Origin: an uncultured Paracoccaceae bacterium
GTDB taxonomy: Bacteria; Pseudomonadota; Alphaproteobacteria; Rhodobacterales; Rhodobacteraceae
Direction of reading: 5' to 3'
DNA length: 64,000 nucleotides
Assembly (NCBI GenBank): GCA_947494445.1
Contig: CANLVD010000009.1
Coordinates: 1-64,000, forward strand
Both the position numbers and the translations under genes were made by a program. The notes below the pieces were generated by a model. The model made no database searches. It saw only the letters and a program-made list of their open reading frames with translations, and was not told the DNA's origin. This document shows, piece after piece, positions 36,486 through 47,800 of the stretch (positions are counted from its first letter, which is position 1; every line of letters begins with the position of its first letter).

Positions 36486-37222
36486 GCGTCTTTTCCTATT
36501 CACCCGACACCTTGGATACGCCGGTCATGGGGCTGGTGGTGCTGCAATCGGATGAGACGATCGAGCAGGATTTTCGCCAGATGCTGCCCGCCGCTGTGCG
36601 GTTTCATGTCTCGCGCATTGCCAGCGCGCCTGATGTCAGTCGGGAAACGCTGGCCCAGATGGAGACCCATCTGCCTGCAGCGGCAGGTCTTTTCCCGCAA
36701 TCCCTGCGGTTTGATGCCATCGGATATGGCTGTACATCGGGAACAGCCCAGATCGGGGCGGATAGGATTGCCGAACTGATCGCGGCTTCAACGTCAGTTG
36801 CCATGGTCACAGAGCCCGTATCAGCATTGATTGCCGCCTGTCGCCACCTGAAGATCTCAAGGCTCGGATTTCTGTCACCTTATGTGATGGAGGTCTCCGA
36901 TCATCTGCGGGAGGTCCTGCGAAAGTCGGACGTCCAGACGCCGGTTTTCGGAACCTTCGCAGAAGGGCGGGAGGAGCAGGTTGTGCGGATTTCGGCAGCC
37001 TCGGTCATTGAGGCGGGCAAGGCGTTGATGGCGGGGGCGGGCGCGGATGCGCTGTTCCTGTCCTGCACCAATCTGCGGACAATGACGGTGATCGATCCAC
37101 TGGAAGAAGCGCTGGGCCTGCCGGTTCTGTCCAGCAATCAGGTGCTCGCCTGGCACATGGCACAGCTTGCCGGTGTCGCCGGGGGGCTGCACGGTCCGGG
37201 GCGGTTGCTCAAGGGCGCATAG
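36482..37222 (+). CDS. Asp/Glu racemase superfamily protein (maleate isomerase / EutA-like)
   Basis: This 246-residue protein belongs to the superfamily holding aspartate racemase, maleate isomerase, arylmalonate decarboxylase and EutA. The two catalytic cysteines are in IGYGCTSGTAQIG (about residue 81) and LFLSCTNLRT (about residue 195). The SSNQVLAWHMAQLAG segment near the end is typical of the EutA/maleate isomerase side. Its ATG overlaps the M24 stop. Together with the lyase and M24 genes it suggests a catabolic set; which compound is used is not fixed by the sequence. Confidence 0.75.
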   Translation: MSVFSYSPDTLDTPVMGLVVLQSDETIEQDFRQMLPAAVRFHVSRIASAPDVSRETLAQMETHLPAAAGLFPQSLRFDAIGYGCTSGTAQIGADRIAELIAASTSVAMVTEPVSALIAACRHLKISRLGFLSPYVMEVSDHLREVLRKSDVQTPVFGTFAEGREEQVVRISAASVIEAGKALMAGAGADALFLSCTNLRTMTVIDPLEEALGLPVLSSNQVLAWHMAQLAGVAGGLHGPGRLLKGA

Positions 37223-37240
37223 CCTGTGATCCAAACGAAA

Positions 37241-37268
37241 AAGGCCGCCCGATGCACGGGCGGCCTTT
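37241..37268. terminator. Bidirectional Rho-independent terminator
   Basis: GGCCGCCCG (37243-37251) and CGGGCGGCC (37257-37265) form a perfect 9-bp stem with a five-base loop, with AAAAA to the left and TTTGTT to the right. It lies between the convergent racemase-like and TolC genes, and can end both transcripts. It marks the end of the giant-protein/TolC transcript. Confidence 0.88.
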
Positions 37269-37286
37269 GTTCAGATCCAGCGTGTC

Positions 37287-38792
37287 TCAGCCTTTGTCGC
37301 CGCGGCTTGCCCAAAGTGCCTGCAGTGAGGCGGCAAGCTCGTCCACCGGCTCGTTTCCGGTCATCTTGCCGTCGAACGCATCCAGACCGATGGCGGCATA
37401 GACATTGGCAAAAGCCGACTGCAACCGTGCGTAAGTCGCATCATAGCGCAGGCTGCCGAGGATCGCGTTGAGATCCTCGCGGATCAGGTCACGCTCGGTC
37501 GCAGCGCCTGCGTCGTATTCGGTGCGCGTCTGGCTGTAGATCCTGTCAGAAAGATTGTGGTACTCACGCGCCGTTCTGGTCTCCTTTTTCAGCGCATGGA
37601 AGCGCTGGTCGGACACATGCACCTGCGTGGACACCGCTTGGGTCAGCGCCAGAGCGCGGGCATCCAGCAAGGTCTCTCCGGCCGCGATTGTGCGCTTTCG
37701 CTGAGGATAACGGGCCAGGTTCATGATGTCCCATGACAGGCGTGCGCCCCATCCGGCCCAGTCATTGTTGACCAGAAAATCGTTCGAATTGTAGTTCAGT
37801 CCCAGAAAGCCGCGGATCGAGGGCAGCAATTCCAGGGCTGCCGATTTTTCGTCAATCTCGTTGATCCGCAGACGATATGAAATCTCGCGCAACTCGGGCC
37901 GGTTGAGATAGGCGATCTTGGTCATCTGCTCGGGGCCCATCCGCGTGATCGGCGTATCCAGGGCTGCATGGCGTGGGACGACCACGTGATAATGCTGGTT
38001 CTGTGGCAGGTTCATCAGGGCTGCCAGCTGGTTCTTGGCCACGGCCAGATCGCGGGCGATTTCCTGTGCAGAGCGCTGGATGCCCAGCAATTCACGCTGG
38101 TAGTTCATCGCCTCAAGCCGGTCACCTTCGCCAGAGCTGACCTGCGCCCGCGCACTGGACAGCGCGCGCTCTGCACGGCCCTCAAGCCGCTTTACCCGAC
38201 CTGAAAGACGCTCCGCCGCGACCGCACGCCAATAGGCGGTGCGCACATCTTCGATGATGCGGTTGATGGTCGAGCGGCGCTGTTCCTGAGCGATCAGATA
38301 TGTGTCGGCCTTCTGCTGCGACCGATAATAGGACAGGCCGAAGTCCAGAATGTCCCAGCTCAGCGTCAGATCAGCCTCAAGCACATTGCGCTCGGTTGAC
38401 CGGGACGGCTCGACTGAGGCAAGGCCCGATGTGGTGATCGAGGTTGTGAACGGATCGTTGGACCGGCCAGACCAGTTTGCGGAGGCCACCAGATCGGGCA
38501 GCATGTCGAACTCGGACAGTTCAAGTTCTTCAAAGCGCAGCGCCGCGTCCATGATCTCGACCCGGTTGTCGAGGTTGTATTTGATGGCACGCGCCATCGC
38601 CTCGTAAAGGCCGATGGACCGGCTCACGGGTTCCTGTTCATCCGAGATGATCCGGGCTTCACGGTCGGCGGCTATCTGGGCAAGCTCCTGCGTGGTAAGC
38701 ACTTCCGGTTCGACCGAACAGGCCGCGACCGACAGGCCGAGAAGGGCGGTTGCACTGAGCCTGCCGATGGTCTGGGTATTGAATCGTGTCAT
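37287..38792 (-). CDS. TolC family outer-membrane efflux lipoprotein
   Basis: TolC-type proteins form the outer-membrane channel and periplasmic tunnel of type I secretion and efflux systems. The 501-residue product has a lipoprotein signal (TALLGLSVAACS, Cys near residue 20) and two repeats of the OEP fold: FDMLPDLVASANWSGRSNDP and LDFGLSYYRSQQKADTYLIAQEQR in the first, LELLPSIRGFLGLNYNSND and EYDAGAATERDLIREDLN in the second. The ATG at 38792 gives the signal peptide. It lies 22 bp after the stop of the giant DUF4347 gene on the same strand, so the two are co-transcribed; it is probably the exit channel for that protein. Confidence 0.88.
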   Translation of the reverse strand: MTRFNTQTIGRLSATALLGLSVAACSVEPEVLTTQELAQIAADREARIISDEQEPVSRSIGLYEAMARAIKYNLDNRVEIMDAALRFEELELSEFDMLPDLVASANWSGRSNDPFTTSITTSGLASVEPSRSTERNVLEADLTLSWDILDFGLSYYRSQQKADTYLIAQEQRRSTINRIIEDVRTAYWRAVAAERLSGRVKRLEGRAERALSSARAQVSSGEGDRLEAMNYQRELLGIQRSAQEIARDLAVAKNQLAALMNLPQNQHYHVVVPRHAALDTPITRMGPEQMTKIAYLNRPELREISYRLRINEIDEKSAALELLPSIRGFLGLNYNSNDFLVNNDWAGWGARLSWDIMNLARYPQRKRTIAAGETLLDARALALTQAVSTQVHVSDQRFHALKKETRTAREYHNLSDRIYSQTRTEYDAGAATERDLIREDLNAILGSLRYDATYARLQSAFANVYAAIGLDAFDGKMTGNEPVDELAASLQALWASRGDKG

Positions 38793-38814
38793 GATACTGT
38801 CCCGTCTCTTTGTT

Positions 38815-41800
38815 TTATCCCAGCTTCCGAAGCGCGCTGAGCAGTTGTTGTTGTTCGGACTGTCCGGATTGGGTGATCCGTTGGGTCTCGGTTGAAAAGC
38901 TTGAGGTTTCACTGATCTGATCTGGGTTGATCGTGATCCGGCAGGTTGATGCATCCAGCGTCAACGTGCCCATGTAACGATCCCCATTTTCGCTCATGGC
39001 GGTGAAGTCGAAGGTCGATGTGCCTTCACTCAATCCGCGAACGGTCATGGTCTTGTCGCCCATCCGGCTGATCTCGACCGGGCCGCCACGACTTTGCAGA
39101 TCGAAGCTGGTGATCGGCGATGTGCCGGAATTCAATTCTTCCGACCGCACCACGATCTGGCGCGAGGCGAAGGTTGCCGTGATTCCGACATCGCGCCCCT
39201 GACCGCCAAAGCTTGCCCTGTCCGTCCGGCTTTCGAAGATGCTTGTATCAAGCGGTCCGTTGCCCCCCAGATAGTTTGCATCCTGATCAAGGAAATCCGG
39301 CCCGATTGCGCCTGATCCCAGCAGGTTCAGGTCACCCAGGCCCGACCCCGTGACCGGGGTTCCCGGCAGCAGGCTGGTGTCATAGCTGTCGACGGCCTGC
39401 GCAATGGGGTTGGGGTTGGGCAATCCGCTGAATTCGATAAGACCGCCCGTGTCCAGTGTGCGTGTGCCATCGAGCGAACTGAGCGAATTGATCGCGGCCA
39501 GAATGGGATGCTCTACCCCAAGGCGTGTGTTCACGCCCGTGTCCAGCGATTGCGTGCCGCCAAGGCCAAGCTCGTTATCTGCGGTTTCGCGCACGATCAC
39601 GTCAACGATCAGGCTTTCGTCCTCACGCTCGGGATCGAAGATGTCTTCGGGATCCTCGAAATTGGGACCTGAATTGCCCAGTTCTTCACCCGGGTTGCCC
39701 AGCGGGAAGAGCATGGTCAGCGTGGCCGGTGGAGAGCGGTTACCCTCCTCGTCGGCAACGGTGTACTCAACCGACGGGCGTCCGCCGATGAAGCCGGGTT
39801 CCGGATCGAAGGTGATCGAGCCATCGGGATTGACTGTCCAGGTGCCCTCTCCGGGGACCGTGAATTCGGTCACGATGGGATCACCCGTTGGATCGGTCGG
39901 ATCCACCGCCGTGACAATGCCGGTCGCCGTGGCAGGTGGCACAATCGAAACCGAGCCGGGCACAGGCGTGTCGCCAGTCGTGTCATTGTCGAGCACGGAG
40001 ACGGTGACAGGATCAGTGGGTGGAGAGGGCGGTCCGGTGTCATCGGTCGCAATCGGCGTGTAGTCCGCCAGAACCTCTGCCGGATCAGAGCGGTTGCCCT
40101 GATTGTCCTCTACTGAATACTCGATCGGATCGGGATCACCGACAAAACCCGGCTCGGGGGTGAATGTGATCACCCCGGTTGTGGGATTGACGCTCCAGGT
40201 TCCTTGACCGGGGACCACCAGTTCGCTCAGGCCGGGGCCGGACGGGTCGGATGGATCCACAATCTCGACCGAGGCCGGATTGACCGTGTCGCCGCCAGTG
40301 TCATTGGCTAGCACGTCGATCACTGCCGGAGTGCCCGGCGGTGTGGGATCGGAGACATCATCGGTTGCCGACGGGCCGTAATCGACCACCACGAGGGTGG
40401 GGCCGGACCGGTCAGGGTCGGGATTGTCTTCTGCCACCGTGTAGACGATCGGCGTGGGGTCCTGTCCAAAGCCCGGCTGGGGTGAGAAGATCACGGTTCC
40501 GGCAGTTGTGTCGACACTCCAGGTTCCTTCTCCGGGAACGGTGAAGCTTGTCGGCGTGACGCCGGTGGCACCGGTCGGCGCGATCAGCTGGATAGATGCC
40601 GGATCAAGCGTGCCGGGGTCTTCGTCGTTGACCAGCACAGGCACCACGGCATCGGGCACGTTGTCGGGATCGGGCACAGGCACGTAGAGCGTATCAGGTT
40701 CGGTATCGGGCGTAGGATCGATGGTGATCGTGATTTCTGCCGGCCCCGAGACATCCCCGTCAATGTCGGTCAGGGTATACTCGACCGGGGTCGCAACCAG
40801 ACCGTTGAAATCCTCCACCGGCGTGAAGACCAGCGTTGCCAGCTCAGCCGGCGTGAGGTCCAGATCTGCGGGAGGGCTGCCAGCGCTCAATGTGATTGTG
40901 GAACCGCCACGGACGAATGTCAGCACACCCTCGGTCGCAGGGTTGGGAAAGGTGGTCGGGTCGAAGGTTGCAACCGCAATTCCACTGCCCGGATCATCGG
41001 CCCCGCTGCCATTGTCGGTCAGCACATTGATCGGCAGGGGCTGGTCTTCCTTGCCCTCAACCGCATCATCCTGCGGGTCGGGACCCGGATCCATGGTGAT
41101 TGTGATGGTCGCCTGTGCGGTTTCCGGATCGCCAAGTGCGGGTATGCCTGAGGTCGCATCGCCGTCAGTGACGATGTAATCCACATTCAGCACGCCGTCG
41201 AAATCCGTGACCGGCAGGAACGTGAGCGTGGCCAGATCATTGTAGTCCACGACCGTGCCCGCGGTGATCGCTGTCTGACCGCCACCTGATGGCGTGTAGA
41301 AAAGCGTTCCCTCGGTTCCCGGATCGGGCAGATTGTCAAAGGTGACGGTCGCGCCCGGATTGCCCGGATCGCCCGCTGTACCACCATTGGGGTCATCATT
41401 TGGCAACGGGTTGATCGAGACCGGTGTTGCGCTGTCCTCTTCCACGACAAAGCTGTCATTGGTCGCATCGGGCGCGAGATCGATGTTGATGGTGATCGTG
41501 CCACTGTCGGTATCGCCATCCTGATCGGTGATCGTATAGGGGATCACCACGGGAACCGTTGATGGATTGTCGGGATCGGGTGTGTATTCCAGCGTGGCCG
41601 TCTGCTCGGGTGTGAGCGTGGTCGGATCAGTAATCACGGTCACGCTGGTCGGATCATCGGGATCGCTCAGATACGTCAGCGTTCCCGATGGGGGCGTGCC
41701 CACATCGACTGTCACAGATGCCGGTCCATCGCCCTGATCGTCATTGCCAAGCGGATTGATCGGGGTCGACTGATCCTCAGGCACGGTGATGACGTCATCT

Positions 41801-44800
41801 ATGGCGTTGGGATTGTCATCCACCTCGATGAAGATCTGTGCGCTGTCGCTGTCTGCCGGATTGGTGATGTCCGTGTCCGGGTCATTATCAAACAGCGTAT
41901 AGTCGATCGGTGTGACCTGACCCGAGAAGTTGTTGGTCGGATCACCGGGATCGGTGAATGGCGTGAAGGTCAGGGTTGCAAGCTCCGCCGCTGACAGCTC
42001 CGCCGCAGCCGTGCCAATGTCGCCTGCGGTCAGCGTGATCGTTCCACCGCCATCTGCCGTATAGGACAGCGCGCCTTCAGTTGCAGGGGGCACGCTGTCG
42101 ATGGTGACCACGGGGCCTGTGGCTGAAATGCCCGAGCCATCGTCGTCATTGGCCAGAATGCCGGTGACCGCATTGCCTAGATCAACCGGTTGGCCCTCTT
42201 CCTGATCGACGCCGCCGTAGAAGTCATTCACTGCGTCGGGCAATGTGTCCACATTGATCGTGACCGTCGAAGTGGAGGCCAGATTGGTCGAGAAGCCAGC
42301 AGATGGCGTGACCGTATAGTCGAAGGTCATCGTCGCATCATCATCGATGTCGTTCGGCGTGAACTCCAACGTGGCAAATTCAGCCAGGCTCAGGTCCGCA
42401 GGTGGGCTGGCCGGGTTGATGGTGATGATCGATCCCGTGCCATCCTCGACATAGGTCACGACGCCCGCGCCAATGCCTGCAAAATTGGTCAGAGCAACGG
42501 TGGAATCGGGATCCCCGACCTCGTCATTGCCGAGGTTCGACAAAGGGATCGCCGTATTTTCATCGGTTTGGTAGGTGTCATCTTCCGTTTCTATGTTGGG
42601 CGAGATGAAGCCCGAGATCTGTGCTGTATCCGTGTCGCCATTGGTATCGGTGACCGTGTAGTTGAGCGGGGTCAGCGAGCCGATGAAGGTTGGCACCGGA
42701 TCAAAGATAAGGCTGGCCATCTCGGCCTGTGACAGAGGCAGACCCAGTGGCACAGCCACAGGTGTTGCCGTCCCGTCGGGCGTGTAAAAGAGCGTCCCTT
42801 CGGTCGTCGCATCGGGCAGGTTGTCAAAGACGGCTGAGGCAAATCCATCACCGAAATCAGGGTCATTGGCCAAGGGATCAAGTGGCACATTGACGTCCTG
42901 ATCGCCGGCAAAGACGTCATTGGCCAGATCCGGAATACCGTTCACGGTGACCAGCACACTCGCCGTGCTGGTGTCGCCGCTTTCATCCGTGACCGTGTAG
43001 GTGATCGGATCGACAGGGCCAACAAAACCCTCTTCGGGGACAAATTCCAGCGTCGCGGCCTCTGTCGGGGTCAGCGCGGCAGGCAGATCACCCGACGTGA
43101 TCGTCACAGGCTCGGTCGCGCCATCGGGAAGGTAGGTCACCACGCCCTGTGTGGCAGGTGGGATCACATCAATGGACACGGTGATCAGACCGTTGCCGGT
43201 GTCGTCATTGGTCAGGACGTTCAGATCGACAGGAACGTCCTCATCCGTGGTCAGGATGTCATCCACCGCGTCAGGCGCGGGATCAACGAAAATCGTCACG
43301 GTCGCGCTGCTGGTGTCCGCCGTATCCGGGCCGGCGCCGTCAGGATCCGCTTCCGATATCGTATAGTCGAACGGCGTCACTTCGCCGTTGAAATCGGGTG
43401 CCGGGCGGAACTCAAGACTTGCCGCCTCACCCGGGGTGAGCACGGTTCCCGGCGTCACGACAACCGGATTGCCGGTGACGGCATCCGCGTAAACAAGCTC
43501 TCCTTCCGAGGCCAGCGGGATCGTATCTATGGTGACGCTGACAATGCCGTCGCCCTGATCATCATTGGGCAGGATGTCCAGATCAATCGGGGTGTCTTCC
43601 GGGGTCAGATAGGTGTCATTGAGCGCATCGGGGACCGCATCGATGGTGATGTCCACCGTAGCGCTGTCCGTGTCACCATCGGTGTCGGTCACGGTATAGT
43701 CGAACTGGGTGACCGGCCCGTTGAAATCATCCGCAGGCGTGAAAACCAGCGAGGCGGCTTCGGTCGCGCTCAGCTCATCTTCTGCACTGACCGTGATCTC
43801 GGTTCCGGTGCCATCCTCGATATAGGTAAGCACCCCGTCGGTTGCGGGCGGAATGCTGTCGATCGTGACACTGTCCACGCCATCAAGGATCTGGTCATTG
43901 CCCAGAATATCAAGCGGCACAGGGGTGTCTTCATTGCCAGCATAAACATCATTTTCAGCACTTGGCGTGCCGTCGACAAAGATCGAGATGACGGCTGTGT
44001 CCGTTTGCGGTGCGGAGCCGTTCACGCCCGGATCTTGAATTTCGTAAGTGACGCCCGAGACAGGGCCTGCAAAATCAGGCAGCGGATCGAAGTTGAGGCT
44101 GGCAAATTCTGCCGGTGTCAGAACAACCGGCCCGCCTGAGCCATCGATGGTCTGCAGTGTTCCCGTGCCATCGGTATAGGTCAGCACGCCCTCGGTCGTG
44201 GGATCAGGGAAGGTCGAGATGACGACCGCGGCATTCGGCCCGCCCATGTCATCGTTGACCGTCGGTGTCAGCGGGATGGTCACATCCTGCTGGGTGATCA
44301 AGCTGTCATTGACCGCATCCACGGATGCGCCAACGCCAATGACGATGGAGCCGACGTCGCTGTCACCATCGGCATCGGTGATGGTGTAGCCGATGGGTGG
44401 CACGGTTCCGGTGAAGTTGTTGTCTGAATCCGCCGGATCCACAAAGGGCGTGAAGGTCAGCGTGGCTGCCTGCTCCGGTGTCAGGTTCTGTGGTGGACTG
44501 GCCGGATTGACGGTCACGATGGTGCCGCCGCCCGAGTCATAGGTCAGTGTGCCGGTCGTGGCGGGCGGAATGGTGCCCGGTGTCAGCGCCACGGTCGAGG
44601 GACCGTCGCCATCGGGATCAGGATCATTTGCAATCGGGTTGATTGCAATCGGGTTGCCTTCCAGCGTGGCAAAACTGTCATCGGCCACATCGGGCACGCC
44701 GTCGATCAGGATGTTGACCGTGGCAGGTCCGCTCTCATCACCATCAGTGTCGGTCAGTATGTAGGTAAAGGGTGTAACCGTGCCTGAGAAATCGGCGGCA

Positions 44801-47800
44801 GGCACAAAGGTGAGTGTCGCAAGCTGCGCCGGGGTCAGCGGAGTGCCCGCAACGACGTTAACCGGGTTCCCTGATGCATTGGTGTATTGCAACACACCTT
44901 CAGACGCAGGTGGCAGGGTCTGGATCGTGGCTGAACCAAGACCATCGCCCAGATCATCTGCACCCGCACCATTGTCGGGCAGCAGGTTGATGGGCAGCGG
45001 CGTGTCCTCAAGCCCGGTGAAACTGTCATCCTCGGGATCAGGGCCGGGATCGATGGAGATGTCGATCGTGGTCGAACTCGTCACGCCGTTGGGATCGGTC
45101 ACCGTATAGGTCACCTGCGGTACAGCGCCCGTATAGTCCGGCACTGGTGTGAAGGTGAGCGTCCCGTCGGGCAGGATCGTCAGTTCCCCCACACCGGGGA
45201 TCACGGCTGTGCCGCCTGTGGTCGGATCAACTGTTACCGCACCGATGCCGGGCACGTTGAATTCGGTGACCGTCAGAGCGGTGTTGTTGGGGTCATTGGT
45301 CAGGATATTGGTGTTCAGGACACCGTCTTCCTCAACCACGAAAACATCCGGGTTGGGAACGATGGTCCGGAAGTCGACCTCACCCCCGCCATCGGCGTTG
45401 TTCAGGTCACTCTCAGGCACATTGACCGAGCCGTTGGGGTCGGCATAGGTCGCATCCGATCCGTCATCGATGCCGTTGTTGTCAGTGTCCGTCCCGGTCA
45501 GCGCGATGCCGCTTTCATCGACATCGTCCAGCCCGTCATTGTCACTGTCCTCGTCCAGATAATCTGGAGTCCCGTCACCATCAGTGTCGACCGGTGTTCC
45601 AAAGGATCCACCAAAGACGCCATCCTGCGCGCCCGTGTCATAGCTGTCGAGCACGCCATCGCCGTCGCTATCCGCATTGGAGGGAGCGACATAGCCAAGC
45701 GTCGTCTGTGCCTCGATGTTGTCGGCAATCCCGTCACCATCGCTGTCCAGATCAAGGTAATCGGGTATGCTGTCGCCGTCACTGTTGACCGGCGCGACAC
45801 CGGCACCGCCATTGGCCGCCAGCGGAATACCGTCGGCATTGACCGCTCCGTCATGGACCCCGTCATTGTTGGTGTCCACGACACTCGCGTCCTGACCGCT
45901 TTCGACCAGATCCGAGATGCCGTCATTGTCACTGTCAAGATCACAGGCATCCGGCACCCCATCTCCGTCCGTGTCCTGCAAGCCGCGGAAGGCGAAATCG
46001 CTCAGCGACAGGGTGACGGTCCCGCTTGACGGGGATCCGGCCGGTGTGGTTGGTGTCTTGCCCGTAGTGATGACGATTTTGTCGACCGCTGCCAGAACGG
46101 TCACATCCACCTGTTCGTTGGAAAAGTTCGCCACATTGCCGGGTGCAACCCCAACGAAGGTGTTCCGGGATCCGTTGTAGTAGTTCAGGTTCCCCGACGA
46201 GGTCTGGTAAGCCGTTGTCGGCAAGGGAATTTCAGCACCATTCAGATAGGCTGTGATCTGAATGGTATCATTTGCATCGATGCCACCGATAGCAAAATTC
46301 AGATCCGTGACCGGCCCGGTGAAATCCAGCGTGTAAACAGCGACATCGCCATTGTCGAAATCTGTGTTGTTGGGCTGAACGCGAATGAAATCATCGGTCA
46401 GGCCGCCCTGAGGCGATTCAAATGACACGCCATCGTTCCATGTTGCACCGCCTTGCAACTCATAGGTCAGATCAAAGCCCACACCACTGCCGTTGGCGAT
46501 GCCTTCGATGGTGCCGCTTGGCGTGTCAGTCTGGTTGTCACCATTTGCCAGCGTGGTCGTGTTCAGTGTGTCGGTGACGAGATGGTTGGTGCTTTCCGTG
46601 GTGTCCAGAATGCCATCATTGTCGTCATCCAGATCAACTGTGTCCGCGATGCCGTCGTCGTCCTTGTCGGGGCCGAGGATGACGTTTCCGATGGCTGTTC
46701 CGCCCTGAAGGTCAGTGATCTCGTAGTTGAAAACCTCCGTGCCCTCATAGCCCGGGATCGGATCGTAGACGAGCGAGACAATGTTGCCGTCGCCATCTGC
46801 CGTGATCTCGATGGTGCCATTGCCAGATGGGGCAGGGATGCTCTGTGAGGTGCCGGGCACAATCGGCACGCCCTCAATTGCTGTGATGGTAAACTCGTCA
46901 TCGCTGTCGATGTCGCTGTCATCATCGAGGATGTCCGAGATATCGACCGGATCGCCTGTACCGTCCAGAGCGTAGAAGTCATCCTCCGTCACCGGGGGAT
47001 CATTCTCACCCGTGATGGCCACATCGACCGTGGCAGTGGAAGCGTTGCCGTCATCATCCTCCAGCGTATAGGTGAACAGATCGCTTGCCGGATCGTTGAG
47101 GTCAAGAGCCTCAAAGGCGTTGTTGGGATCGTATGTGTAGCTGCCATCCTCGGATACCGTGACCTCGGCACCGCTGGGCAGGGTGATCGTCACCGGACCG
47201 GAGGAGAAATCGACGGCATTGCCGTTAATCTCGGTGATCACCAGTGTCTCCGAGCCGGGGTTGTCATCAGCCGTCTGTCCATCGGTGCTGCCGGTGATCA
47301 GCTGGCCTGTGAACGTGCCGTTCTCGCCCACATCAATGCTGTCGTCTTCCGCTGTGGGGAAATAATCAACTGTGACAGTGGCATTATTGCTGCGGTTGTC
47401 GCCATAGCTGTTTTCGCTTGTCCCACCTTCAATGGCTGAGACATTGGTGATGGTCGCGGTGTTGATTTGGGTGCCTTCGGGCACGGATGCTACCAGTTGC
47501 AGATCATAGGTGATGACGATGAGATTGTCGTCAGCCCCGCCCGCCTCGCCATTGGTGCGGTCTGCCAGACCGGTTTGCTTGGCAATCGCGATCGTCTCGA
47601 CCGAGCCGTCCACATCGATGACGAAATCGTCGATGGGCAAGGGGAAACCGGGTGTTTCGACAAAGCTGAGCGTCGCGGCCTCGTCAGCCGTCAGCACAAG
47701 CGGCAGATCAACAGCCGGATCAATCGTCGTGACAGCCCCGCCCGCGCCACCAAGTTCATAAGTGACTGCACCCTGTTCAGCACTGGGCATGTCGGTGACG

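Noticed and set aside
39000-46000. CRISPR-like or satellite repeats
   Set aside because: The recurring DNA words come from codons of repeated cadherin-like and calcium-binding domains; there are no constant-length repeats with spacers.
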